From IMG/VR virus record IMGVR_UViG_3300025282_000220, positions 1-25,332 of that record: a stretch of 25,332 bases of DNA. One strand, given 5' to 3'. This DNA comes from a virus. The translations under genes were made by a program, and so were the position numbers. Each line of letters starts with the position of its first letter. Positions within the stretch are counted from its first letter, which is position 1. The notes beneath the pieces were generated by a model. It was not told the DNA's origin. It searched no databases and saw nothing but the letters and a program-made list of their open reading frames with translations. Shown here one piece after another: positions 13,815 through 21,581 of this stretch.

Positions 13815-14512
13815 TGGCTAAAGCTAGAGAATATGCATATTATATGAAAGGCGGGAGATTGCAGCTAGTAGAAAAATCTCGTGATGTTGCTGATGGACTC
13901 AACTATACGTATAATGATGGTGATGGCTTAGATCTTCCTAGTGGCACTGGTTCATGGAAGAGTCCGTTAGAAACTATTCCTGATGCTTTAAGAATAGAGT
14001 ACGCCTATAGTCCTACCTATTTCATCAGAGAAACTGAGGACACAAGCAAGGCTATAGATCAGTACAGATCTGATGCTGGCTATTTGTTATTAGAAGATAC
14101 AGCTAGTAATGACTTTTCAGCAGCTCCAGAAAGTTTGGCTGATGGTAGTTATATTGTTCTAAGGGGTGCTGGCAGATGGAATGGGCTTCATAAAGTAAGT
14201 GCGGCAGGGGCAGGCAGTATAACTACTTATACAAAGTATGATGGAGATGGTACCGATTCTGTAGTATTTGAAGGCACTGTTACCTTGTACTATAATGTAG
14301 ATGTTTTAAATGATGAGGCGGATGAACTAGATATCCCAGAGTATCTTTCTAAGGCTGTTGTAGATTACGTTAAAGCTAGACTTGCAGAAGATATGGGAGA
14401 ACTAGAGTTGAAGGACTACTTTATGAAAGAGTTTAGGAAGAAGATAGAGAAGTATGAAAATGCAAAGATAGTCGGGCCCAGAATGATAGTGCCTGGCGTT
14501 AGGTGGTCTTAG
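13814..14512 (+). CDS. Head-tail connector-like protein
   Basis: A 232-residue protein whose ATG overlaps the previous stop. The middle contains the beta-rich strand pairs RIEYAYSPTYFI and GSYIVLRGAGRWNGLHKVS. The region just before the end (DELDIPEYLSKAVVDYVKAR, MGELELKDYFMKEFRKKIEKYENAK) is a helical pair of the kind seen in phage head-completion or adaptor proteins, where an IP.....A...Y..ar helix is followed by a charged helix. The final segment (VGPRMIVPGVRW) is short and hydrophobic. By position it would sit between portal and tail hub. The exact family is not certain. Confidence 0.6.
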   Translation: MAKAREYAYYMKGGRLQLVEKSRDVADGLNYTYNDGDGLDLPSGTGSWKSPLETIPDALRIEYAYSPTYFIRETEDTSKAIDQYRSDAGYLLLEDTASNDFSAAPESLADGSYIVLRGAGRWNGLHKVSAAGAGSITTYTKYDGDGTDSVVFEGTVTLYYNVDVLNDEADELDIPEYLSKAVVDYVKARLAEDMGELELKDYFMKEFRKKIEKYENAKIVGPRMIVPGVRWS

Positions 14513-14513
14513 T

Positions 14514-14855
14514 ATGAGTGCTAAAAATAGATGGCGGAACTCATTAACTATCTCTGAATCTTTAGCTCCAACAGTCCATTTTGAGAAAGGTAGCTCACTT
14601 GCAGAGTTACCTGGAGGCGGTATGTCGCCAAGCAGGAATATATGGTTAATAAGGGGGCTTACTACGCCAGTTTTTAAAGTTACTGTTGAGGCTAAGTTAA
14701 ATGGGGAGTGGATAGAACTATATGATGATGATACTGACTATGACGCTGCTAGAATTGCTGCATTACTCCCTTTTATGGCGACTGGTTTGAGGGTAATGAG
14801 GGATGGTACGATTCAACTTGTTAGTTCTGGATTATATGGATATTTATTATACTAA
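14514..14855 (+). CDS. Small structural protein of unknown function
   Basis: A 113-residue protein starting one base after the previous stop, with AGGTGG 7 bases upstream. It contains SISRNIWLIRGL-like beta segments (MSPSRNIWLIRGLTTPVFKV), an acidic loop (YDDDTDYDAARIAALLP) and a Gly/Tyr-rich end (SSGLYGYLLY). No motif with a known function is visible. Placement among connector genes suggests a virion component. Confidence 0.6.
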   Translation: MSAKNRWRNSLTISESLAPTVHFEKGSSLAELPGGGMSPSRNIWLIRGLTTPVFKVTVEAKLNGEWIELYDDDTDYDAARIAALLPFMATGLRVMRDGTIQLVSSGLYGYLLY

Positions 14856-14867
14856 GGGGGTTAAATT

Positions 14868-15116
14868 ATGCCAGATGTAGGCCAAAAAGGAATACAAGAT
14901 TTTACAGTACAAGAGAGCGTAGCGCCTTATTGTAAGGCAGTAGTTTCTACTACAAACGCAATGGATCCATGTCGGGCTATCTATTGCAAAACTGATGGTG
15001 GTTACGTTCTAACTATGAATGGGGAGGATGTTACGTTTAATAATATGCTTGCTGGAACTATCTATGAACTCTCTATTACTAAGTCTAATAGTGCAAATAT
15101 TATTCATTTATACTAA
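14868..15116 (+). CDS. Small virion protein with a compact beta domain
   Basis: An 82-residue protein with AAGGGGG 11 bases before ATG 14868. The C-terminal half (RAIYCKTDGGYVLTMNGEDV, TFNNMLAGTIYELSITKS) has the pattern of a small beta domain repeatedly seen in phage structural genes, where an IY..t.G...v.m..g..v.F.n...G..y...i arrangement is usual. I recognise it from marine phage genomes, where it is annotated only as a structural or hypothetical protein. Two Cys (PYCKAV, YCKTD) are present. It is likely a tail or collar accessory. Confidence 0.6.
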   Translation: MPDVGQKGIQDFTVQESVAPYCKAVVSTTNAMDPCRAIYCKTDGGYVLTMNGEDVTFNNMLAGTIYELSITKSNSANIIHLY

Positions 15117-15135
15117 TTTTTAATAGGAGGCTAAT

Positions 15136-15474
15136 ATGGCCAAGACACACAAAGGAATGTACCAATATACCTCAGATGAGGGGGCTAATATTGGCCTGGG
15201 CCAAACTGGCTTTAAATTCATTACAGCAACTGGATCATACGTTGCATCAGCAGATGCAAATAACTCTGAGTGGTTTGTAGCATTTAAGTCGGTAGGAACT
15301 AGCGCCAAAGTATCGGGTACCTCTCTTCAGGGGGATCATTTTTCAACTGACGGTGCTTCTGCAGCATCAGGGAATGTTATTGAATTAGTTGAGGGAGAGA
15401 TGATATGGGGCTGCTTTAGCACTCTATATGCTACTTTAGATGCAACCGAATATATTATAGCGTACTACGGATAA
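15136..15474 (+). CDS. Beta-rich virion protein, first of a paralogous pair
   Basis: A 112-residue protein with AGGAGG 7 bases before ATG 15136. Its opening GANIGLGQTGFKFITATG resembles residues 12-24 of the next protein (TGVGIGQSGFNVV), so the two probably share a domain. The rest is beta-rich and ends YIIAYYG. Its TAA is followed at once, in the same frame, by a GTG that opens the next gene. A single longer protein made by readthrough is therefore conceivable. The role is unknown, probably structural. Confidence 0.6.
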   Translation: MAKTHKGMYQYTSDEGANIGLGQTGFKFITATGSYVASADANNSEWFVAFKSVGTSAKVSGTSLQGDHFSTDGASAASGNVIELVEGEMIWGCFSTLYATLDATEYIIAYYG

Positions 15475-16272
15475 GTGAGAGAATACTCGCAAAATGGTAT
15501 TGCCGCTACAGGGGTTGGCATAGGTCAGTCAGGATTTAATGTAGTTCATTCTAATGATACTGCATCTTCTAGCTTTAATACTGCAGTATGGAGATGTGGG
15601 GAGGCTTACAAGGTTTGGGCACGTTCAGGGCCTTCAACAGCTGCCGAGAAAGCTTTTGCATCTTCTGTTAATCTTACCGCTACAGATCTGGTGAATACTG
15701 ATACTAAATATATGTATAAAAGATTTCATACTACTTTATCAGCTAGTATGACTGTTGGTGCAGCTTCTGTAAGAATGAATGCTGCCGCAACTACAAATGG
15801 GTATGATAATGATACAATTAAAAAGGGGTATTATTACGTTATAGGGACTGAGATTATCGGTATTCAGAACTCAGCTATAGTGGGCACAGTAAGGACTACT
15901 TCTGGAACAGAGCGTGGGTGCTTTGGAACTACAGCTGCTGCTCATAGTGCGGATGATAATGTTTATGAGATGTGTTTTGCTATTCCAGATTTAGAGTATT
16001 GGGGATTTATACAGGCACACTCAGACCATATTGGTATAGGGTATATAGAGGAGGATGATGAGCTTCTATATGATGTTCTAGGAGTTTCTGATGGTGATTC
16101 AAACTCAGGTGATGATAATTTAGGAACATGGGACAATCCTGATGTAGAGATGCTCAACCTAGGGATCTTAAAAGGAGATGGCTTATCTGGAAGATTTACT
16201 AGTGTAGGATTGGGGTACGCTAACGGGGAACGTCCAGAATTAGGCGGGGGTATCCTGCTTTATAAAAAATAA
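15475..16272 (+). CDS. Virion protein with RG..GTTA.xH domain, second of a paralogous pair
   Basis: A 265-residue protein from GTG 15475, immediately and in frame after the previous TAA. Only a weak ACGGA precedes it, so initiation likely depends on coupling. Residues 12-24 echo the previous protein. Residues from about 86 to 165 (ASMTVGAASVRM, KKGYYYVIGTEIIGIQ, ERGCFGTTAAAHSADDNVYE) match a small domain widely found in phage tail and baseplate-type proteins. There a G.Y..IG.EII.. segment is followed by RG..GTTAa.H..gd.vY. The C-terminus has an acidic region (DGDSNSGDDN) and a Gly-rich end (GRFTSVGLGYANGERPELGG). It is probably a tail or neck component. Confidence 0.65.
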   Translation: MREYSQNGIAATGVGIGQSGFNVVHSNDTASSSFNTAVWRCGEAYKVWARSGPSTAAEKAFASSVNLTATDLVNTDTKYMYKRFHTTLSASMTVGAASVRMNAAATTNGYDNDTIKKGYYYVIGTEIIGIQNSAIVGTVRTTSGTERGCFGTTAAAHSADDNVYEMCFAIPDLEYWGFIQAHSDHIGIGYIEEDDELLYDVLGVSDGDSNSGDDNLGTWDNPDVEMLNLGILKGDGLSGRFTSVGLGYANGERPELGGGILLYKK

Positions 16273-16289
16273 TCAAAAAAGGAGATAAC

Positions 16290-16439
16290 ATGGCAAAGAA
16301 AAAAGAAAAGTCTGCTAAACCAGCAATAGTACTTTTAGTACCTAGTGATATTGCATCAAAAGGTGATGCTAGATCAGGTGCAAGAAAAGGTGCTCGCTTT
16401 GACAATACAAGCAGAACAAGGACGCGTCGCGGAAGATAA
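16290..16439 (+). CDS. 49-residue basic protein of unknown function
   Basis: A short frame starting at ATG 16290 with a perfect AAAAAAGGAG ribosome binding site. It is Lys-rich at the start (MAKKKEKSAKP), has a short hydrophobic stretch (IVLLVP), and ends in an Arg-rich tail (ARKGARFDNTSRTRTRRGR). No Cys, Trp or acidic cluster is present. The strongly basic tail could bind nucleic acid or an acidic virion surface. It ends one base before the next ATG. Function unknown; the start signal makes expression likely. Confidence 0.6.
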   Translation: MAKKKEKSAKPAIVLLVPSDIASKGDARSGARKGARFDNTSRTRTRRGR

Positions 16440-16440
16440 T

Positions 16441-16740
16441 ATGCTATATAGGAAACACCCAAATGCCTCTGACTGGGCTATATACTTTAATGGGTTTTGT
16501 CCGAATGCATTGACGCCAACTGATTCATCTAAGAAATACTTTGTTACTAAAAATACAGGTGTATTATCGATAGATACAGAGACTGATAGCTTTTCAACAG
16601 CAGAGTCTAGGTTTCTAGCCATATGTAATGACACAACTAACAAAACTAATTACTTAGGTGGTGCAGGCACGGCTGATGAGATAGCCTTTACACCATTAAC
16701 AGCTAAGCTTGTTAATGGGGTAGTTTCGCTTAAAACATGA
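16441..16740 (+). CDS. Small protein of unknown function
   Basis: A 99-residue protein from ATG 16441, with GGAAG 5 bases upstream; an earlier in-frame start at 16345 lies inside the previous gene. It contains aromatic residues in NASDWAIYFNGFCPNALTPTD, then KKYFVTKNTGVLSIDTETDS and a short end (AEIAFTPLTAKLVNGVVSLK-like, read as TPLTAKLVNGVVSLKT). It may be beta-rich. I do not recognise a family. It overlaps the next gene by four bases (ATGA), indicating coupled translation with the small membrane protein. Confidence 0.6.
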   Translation: MLYRKHPNASDWAIYFNGFCPNALTPTDSSKKYFVTKNTGVLSIDTETDSFSTAESRFLAICNDTTNKTNYLGGAGTADEIAFTPLTAKLVNGVVSLKT

Positions 16741-16895
16741 TGACTGGTATTGCAGATACATTAAAAACTACTAGCGCTGGACTTGGAGGATTTTGGGTGT
16801 CAGCATTGGCATGGATACCTGAGATAATCAGCTTATCTGTGGGTTTTGCAACACTAGTATATCTTATCATAAAGATAAAAAAAGAGTTAAAATAG
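16737..16895 (+). CDS. Small membrane protein, holin candidate
   Basis: A 52-residue protein in an ATGA overlap with the previous gene. Residues from about 16 to 46 are hydrophobic (GGFWVSALAWIPEIISLS, then VGFATLVYLIIKI) and fit one long or two short membrane spans. The end is a Lys-rich tail (KIKKELK). Small size, a polar start, hydrophobic core and basic C-terminus match phage holins, which open the inner membrane at lysis. Small virion or accessory membrane proteins look similar. No endolysin gene lies beside it. Confidence 0.55.
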   Translation: MMTGIADTLKTTSAGLGGFWVSALAWIPEIISLSVGFATLVYLIIKIKKELK

Positions 16896-16904
16896 GAGAG
16901 AACG

Positions 16905-17813
16905 ATGCTTTGCACTAAATGTGGCTCTAACCAGACTATTAAGTATGGTATAAGAACCAATAAAGGTGGAGAAGACTCACAAAGATACTTCTGCAATAGT
17001 TGTAGTAGTGAGTTTTCAATTAAACTTTCAACCGCAAAGGCTGTATCCAGCGTCAGGAGGGCTATAATCACTCCCGACAAACACTTCCCCTACGAAGATA
17101 AACCTGCTATTAATGCTTTGGTAAAGGCTATAAGTCTAGTAAAACCAAGCATTTACGTGGATCTTGGTGATGTAGGGGAGTGGGAGAGTGTTTCTGCATG
17201 GAAGTATAAACGGAAACAAAGGCCTCCTCTGGAGCATATAATACCAGATATTGAGGCAGAGATAAGGAAAGTTAATGCGGGGATGGATATTATAGATGAG
17301 GCTCTTGATGATGTGGGATGTGATGAGCGTCACTTCTGCGAGGGCAATCATGATAACTGGCTTAATAGGTTTGTAGAGAGATACCCCTATTTGCCCCAAT
17401 ATAGGGTCAAAACGGCACTTTCTCTTACAGATCGAGGTTATGAGTATCATCCCTTTGGAAAGTTCCTTAAAATAGGCAAAATACACTTTTATCATGGGCA
17501 TCAGTACGGTGGCATGTATCATACCGCTAATCACCTTAGAAAACTGGGGTGCAATGTAATGTATGGGCATTGGCATGATATACAGCAGATGACAGCCACC
17601 CACATGGATGGGCCTAAAGCTGCATGGAGTATTGGATGCCTGAAGGATATGAGTACAGAGAGCAATGCATGGCTTGATAATAGAAGGATTAATTGGGCGC
17701 ATGCATTTGCTATAATAGACTTTTATGGAGAGGGAGACTTTACTGTCGATATAGTTCAGATTATAGATGGAAAGTGCTCCATATGGGGTAACATGATAGA
17801 TGGAAATGAATAA
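16905..17813 (+). CDS. Metallophosphoesterase with N-terminal zinc ribbon
   Basis: A 302-residue protein with AGGAGAG 7 bases before ATG 16905. Residues 1-36 form a CxxC...CxxC zinc ribbon (Cys3, Cys6, Cys30, Cys33; QRYFCNSC) like those of IS1-type InsA proteins. The rest is a complete calcineurin-like metallophosphoesterase: DKH at 58-60, GD at 88-89, GNHD at 147-150, HGH at 197-199, and GHWH at 221-224. All the usual metal ligands are present, so activity is likely. Family members hydrolyse phosphoesters in proteins, nucleotides, RNA or DNA; the substrate cannot be read from sequence. It sits between a holin-like gene and the tail hub, an unusual place for an enzyme. A zinc ribbon suggests nucleic-acid or protein binding. 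Confidence 0.85.
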   Translation: MLCTKCGSNQTIKYGIRTNKGGEDSQRYFCNSCSSEFSIKLSTAKAVSSVRRAIITPDKHFPYEDKPAINALVKAISLVKPSIYVDLGDVGEWESVSAWKYKRKQRPPLEHIIPDIEAEIRKVNAGMDIIDEALDDVGCDERHFCEGNHDNWLNRFVERYPYLPQYRVKTALSLTDRGYEYHPFGKFLKIGKIHFYHGHQYGGMYHTANHLRKLGCNVMYGHWHDIQQMTATHMDGPKAAWSIGCLKDMSTESNAWLDNRRINWAHAFAIIDFYGEGDFTVDIVQIIDGKCSIWGNMIDGNE

Positions 17814-17825
17814 AGGAGATAAACA

Positions 17826-17981
17826 ATGAGTGCACTATTAGCATTTATAACTAAGACATTCCTTACTGAAGCTATGCTGAAGAGGGTATTGGTCATTCTA
17901 GGTGATTATCTAGTAGAAAGTTCTAAGAATAAGTTGGATAATAAACTATGGGATCAAGTAAAGAAGATATTAACCAAATAA
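17826..17981 (+). CDS. 51-residue amphipathic protein of unknown function
   Basis: A short frame from ATG 17826 with AAAGGAG 7 bases upstream. It starts with a hydrophobic or amphipathic helix (MSALLAFITKTFLTEAMLKR, VLVILGDYLV), then a charged segment (ESSKNKLDNKLWDQVKKILTK). It may bind membranes or form helical bundles. I recognise the general look from marine phage genomes but not a function. Its downstream part overlaps the next short frame by 34 bases. Confidence 0.55.
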   Translation: MSALLAFITKTFLTEAMLKRVLVILGDYLVESSKNKLDNKLWDQVKKILTK

Positions 17982-18121
17982 CTGCAGAAAACTGGGAAGA
18001 GTTTGAAGGAGAGTACAGTACTAGAAACTCATTCTTAAAAAAGAAAGGAAAGCATAGGCGTGCCAAAGAAGATTCTACAAATAAAGGCATTCGAGGGAGG
18101 CTTAAATACAGTAAAGGCTGA
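17948..18121 (+). CDS. Possible 57-residue basic protein overlapping its neighbours
   Basis: A frame from ATG 17948 overlaps the previous gene by 34 bases and the next by 62 bases. It has a charged first half (GSSKEDINQITAENWEEFEG) and a basic second half (KKKGKHRRAKEDSTNKGIRG). It shows no clear ribosome binding site. Without this frame, however, there is an unexplained gap of nearly 80 bases between the 51-residue gene and the tail-hub start, so it may be real. Confidence is moderate to low. Confidence 0.4.
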   Translation: MGSSKEDINQITAENWEEFEGEYSTRNSFLKKKGKHRRAKEDSTNKGIRGRLKYSKG

Positions 18122-21100
18122 GAGGGATATTGAAGAGAATGAATCCCCCTTTATTGTAAATGCTGATGTATCCAACCAGGGCAATATAAAGATCCTAGGG
18201 ACTTGTAAAGATAACTATATCTCTACTAGTGATTCAATTACTGTGCCAGAAAATGGCTATGGATTCTTTACGTTTGCCCATGATTATGATATGCTGTCTG
18301 CAGGAGATACCTTTAAAACACCTCCAAGTCTAACTGATACAGTATATTTATGTAGGCTAAGATATGATGATGTTGCAGACAAGGGATATATAGCGATATA
18401 TGACTACACTAATGGGTTCTGGCATGATACTGCTATTCTGTTTGATGGAAGTGCTTCTGACACCTATAGACCAAACTTCTATGTAATAGATGGAGCATTA
18501 AGAATCTGTAATTCTGCTGAGCCTACTCATAATGTAATGTGGTTCGGACATATTAAGCGAGACTTGTTTGGCGATAGTACCAATCATAGCCTTAATTTAT
18601 GGAAGTTAGAGTACGCTAAAATAAGACCCCCTAAAGCGGTGCACATATTAGGCGCTGACCCCAATACCTATGGCCAGATAGACTTGGCGCCATTTGCTTC
18701 GAAACTTTTTGTAGTTGATGCTCTTGAGAGTATAGATGATAATCAATATACCATTAACGATTCTTATGGCGCATCCTCAGATGGGGTTCATGTGATGTAT
18801 GAATTTGTAGCTGATTCTACAGCTACCTCTACTTGGACTAATGCACCTTCTAACACAATACATTTTTATATTACTGCCTTATATGACGGAGTTTTACAGG
18901 AAAGTGCAACAACCAGGATCAGCCAAACTGCAGGGCAGTCAGTAGGCGGTGAGAATCAGGTATTAAAGCTAGCTTTTTCTGTTACAACAGGAGCTAATGG
19001 TTCATATATGACAAGAATCAGAAAAAGGTGTACTGGATTTAGGCTATACTACTCTGAGACTAGCAATCCCGCAGGAACAAAATATCTCTTAGTAGAGGGA
19101 AGCTTTGAGAATGGTCTCCGCAAGGCGGGGTCTCCAGACTGGGATGAATGGAATGTATATTCGTCGAGGACTGGTTATGAAGACACTACATTTGAAGCTC
19201 CAGATACAGCTTTTAGTTCAGTCGGCGCTTATGTATTCAAAGACCCCCCTATAGATACTAAGTATGATGACCTTAATGGCCATTTTGAGCATGAGACTAC
19301 TACTGCCTCATGGAAGACTTCCTGCACTATTGGGAGAAGGTTGTATATAGGAAATGTATTCTATCCTGCCAACTCTACAGGTCGCCCTAATAATGACTTA
19401 ATATTAAAATCTGCGCCTGAGCAATTTGATAAGTTTCCAGAGTTTAATACAACTGAGGCTGCGGTATCTGATGGGGAAAGTATAGTGTCACTTATGTCTT
19501 TTGCTGACAGAATCCTACAGTTTAAAAAGAGCACTTTATATATTATAAATATATCTGGTGATTCTGAGTTTCTTGAGGCAAAGTATCCTTTTATGGGGAT
19601 AGAACAGCCCTATCAAGTATGTGAAACTATAAGAGGAATATTTTGGATAAATCTTCACGGCTTATTTTGGTATAACGGTGAGCAGATACTGAATCTTATG
19701 GAGCAAAAGCTATCTAAGGATTCATGGAAATGGACTGGATATGGAGCTATAGGGTATGATAATATTAATGAGAAGTTAATCATCACCAGAGATACTAGAA
19801 AATCTGATGATATAATAGCCGCAAATGGTGGCGATGGAGTAGGTGAGCTTCATGACTTCTCTAAAGACATCTGGATTTTTAATCTTAAGCTTAATTCATG
19901 GACTGAAGGGAAGAATCTTATAGATGGGGATAGTAAGAAGACTAATTGGGTTAATACTCCAGCCAATACTGACTTTCCTAGTGGAGCACTTGTATATTCT
20001 CTTGATGGGGTGACAGGAAATACAGCTACATTAGATTTACTTCCCTCTGGGACATCCGATATAGCTTATGTTGTAAATGCAACAGTAGGAACGACAACAG
20101 ATGCATCAGATTACAACATTGGTGGAGATTTTGCAATTAGTGTTACTACTGATGGTTCGGTTAATACAGCTGAAGAAACCAGTATTACTTTTAGGGCTGA
20201 CTCGGCCGGGAATACAAATGGAAAATACTTTAATATTTATTCTGCAAATGATGCTATAACATATTATGTGTGGCATAATGTAGATTCAGGAGGGAATGAT
20301 CCAGCCCCTACTGGGGAGACTGGAATAGCTATTGATGTAGCAACTAATGATACAGCCTCTACTATAGCTAATGCAGCAGCTATTGCAATAGACGCTGTTG
20401 AAGATTTTGGGGTAATTAATACTGGAGCCTATATTAAATGGGGATTCAAGGGTAAGTTTATAAACTATCCAAGTACACACCCAACAGAAACCCAGGAATA
20501 TTCTCCTCCTGCCTATACTAGTGCTGAATGGAGGATGGTTTTAGATGGAGAGTCCCATTTCATAGAAAGAGCGGGCTCTAATACTTGGAATGGTGACGCT
20601 TCTAGTATAACCGATACGTTTGACAAGGGGGAGTTTTTTGAGATTACTAATAGTAAGATAGATTACTATGGGACTTATGGAGAGAATAAAGCAGGAATCT
20701 TTAGAGGTATATGGTCTAGAAATCTTACCTGTACTGAAGCTGGGTCCGATAAAATGTTGATGAGGAAGTCTGGAACGACTTCTGGGAGTAATGATGCTAT
20801 ATATAACTATGTATATGATGCCTTTGATCAAATACTTTTAACAAATGATGCGGAAGATGGCCAGCCACATACCGTCGAAGACTTTGTTGCTGATTATGGC
20901 TTATCAGGGAGTGAAGCTCCTACAGCTAGAGTTAGCTATAGTAAAAGTTGGCTAGATGCGAGCGCTACTGATGGGGCTACATGGACTGCTACTTTAATAG
21001 ATACCGGAGCGGGAGAGACAGGTATTGATGCCATGATGGCAAATGCTACCATAGAGATTACATGTACAGAGGGTGCTGGACAGACTGTAGTAAATACAAC

Positions 21101-21581
21101 AACGGCATTTACCCTTAGCTCTGGAAACCTAATGAAGTGGACGGATGTTCCTACGACTACAGATAAGTTTCACTACTTTACTAGAGATATAGATTTTGGA
21201 GATCCTTCTAGAAGGAAGAAGATAAGCAAGATTTATATTACCTTTAGGAGTATAGATAGTGCTGGGAGCTATGCGGACTCCAATGTCTTAGTAAGGCTAC
21301 ATATTTACTCTACAGATGGGGAGGCAGTTATAGATATGGATAATTCATCTATTAATTACAATACTTCTACTGGTCTATCATCAGATTCTCTATCAACTGA
21401 TAGTGATGGATGGCTACATTCTATATTAACTCCAAGCTCTACAGACCTAGAGGGTGACGCTATATCCAAAAATATACTCTCTGCTCAAATTCAATTATAT
21501 ACTGCAGATGGTAGCTTTGTTCCTTCAGGATTCCAGATAAATGATCTATCTATAAGTTATAGAGAAAAAAGTGTCAAATAG
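18060..21581 (+). CDS. Large tail-hub or head-closure protein (P22 gp10 / T7 gp12-like)
   Basis: A 1173-residue protein from GTG 18060 with AAAGGAAA 10-17 bases upstream. The N-terminus (IKAFEGGLNTVKAERDIEEN, then NADVSNQGNIKILG) resembles head-closure or tail-hub proteins of short-tailed phages, which often begin f.GGlNt......l...e...n.......G. Hydrophobic and aromatic strands continue through WFGHIKRDLF and RIRKRCTGFRLYYSETSN. Residues from about 700 to 790 (TSITFRADSAGNTNGKYFNI, YYVWHNVDSGGNDPAPTG) look like a widely shared phage domain inserted into the body. The C-terminus (FHYFTRDIDFGDPSRRKKIS) returns to the hub pattern. This large protein would close the portal and hold the fibre encoded next. 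The length is greater than typical because of insertions. Confidence 0.7.
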   Translation: MPKKILQIKAFEGGLNTVKAERDIEENESPFIVNADVSNQGNIKILGTCKDNYISTSDSITVPENGYGFFTFAHDYDMLSAGDTFKTPPSLTDTVYLCRLRYDDVADKGYIAIYDYTNGFWHDTAILFDGSASDTYRPNFYVIDGALRICNSAEPTHNVMWFGHIKRDLFGDSTNHSLNLWKLEYAKIRPPKAVHILGADPNTYGQIDLAPFASKLFVVDALESIDDNQYTINDSYGASSDGVHVMYEFVADSTATSTWTNAPSNTIHFYITALYDGVLQESATTRISQTAGQSVGGENQVLKLAFSVTTGANGSYMTRIRKRCTGFRLYYSETSNPAGTKYLLVEGSFENGLRKAGSPDWDEWNVYSSRTGYEDTTFEAPDTAFSSVGAYVFKDPPIDTKYDDLNGHFEHETTTASWKTSCTIGRRLYIGNVFYPANSTGRPNNDLILKSAPEQFDKFPEFNTTEAAVSDGESIVSLMSFADRILQFKKSTLYIINISGDSEFLEAKYPFMGIEQPYQVCETIRGIFWINLHGLFWYNGEQILNLMEQKLSKDSWKWTGYGAIGYDNINEKLIITRDTRKSDDIIAANGGDGVGELHDFSKDIWIFNLKLNSWTEGKNLIDGDSKKTNWVNTPANTDFPSGALVYSLDGVTGNTATLDLLPSGTSDIAYVVNATVGTTTDASDYNIGGDFAISVTTDGSVNTAEETSITFRADSAGNTNGKYFNIYSANDAITYYVWHNVDSGGNDPAPTGETGIAIDVATNDTASTIANAAAIAIDAVEDFGVINTGAYIKWGFKGKFINYPSTHPTETQEYSPPAYTSAEWRMVLDGESHFIERAGSNTWNGDASSITDTFDKGEFFEITNSKIDYYGTYGENKAGIFRGIWSRNLTCTEAGSDKMLMRKSGTTSGSNDAIYNYVYDAFDQILLTNDAEDGQPHTVEDFVADYGLSGSEAPTARVSYSKSWLDASATDGATWTATLIDTGAGETGIDAMMANATIEITCTEGAGQTVVNTTTAFTLSSGNLMKWTDVPTTTDKFHYFTRDIDFGDPSRRKKISKIYITFRSIDSAGSYADSNVLVRLHIYSTDGEAVIDMDNSSINYNTSTGLSSDSLSTDSDGWLHSILTPSSTDLEGDAISKNILSAQIQLYTADGSFVPSGFQINDLSISYREKSVK

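Noticed and set aside
17136-17702. 188-residue minus-strand frame opposite the metallophosphoesterase
   Set aside because: It is fully antisense to an intact enzyme gene and has no ribosome binding site, so it is a shadow.
18060-21581. Tape-measure interpretation of the 1173-residue gene
   Set aside because: The sequence is beta-rich with aromatic strands, not the long alpha-helical repeats of tape measures, and its N-terminus fits tail-hub proteins better.
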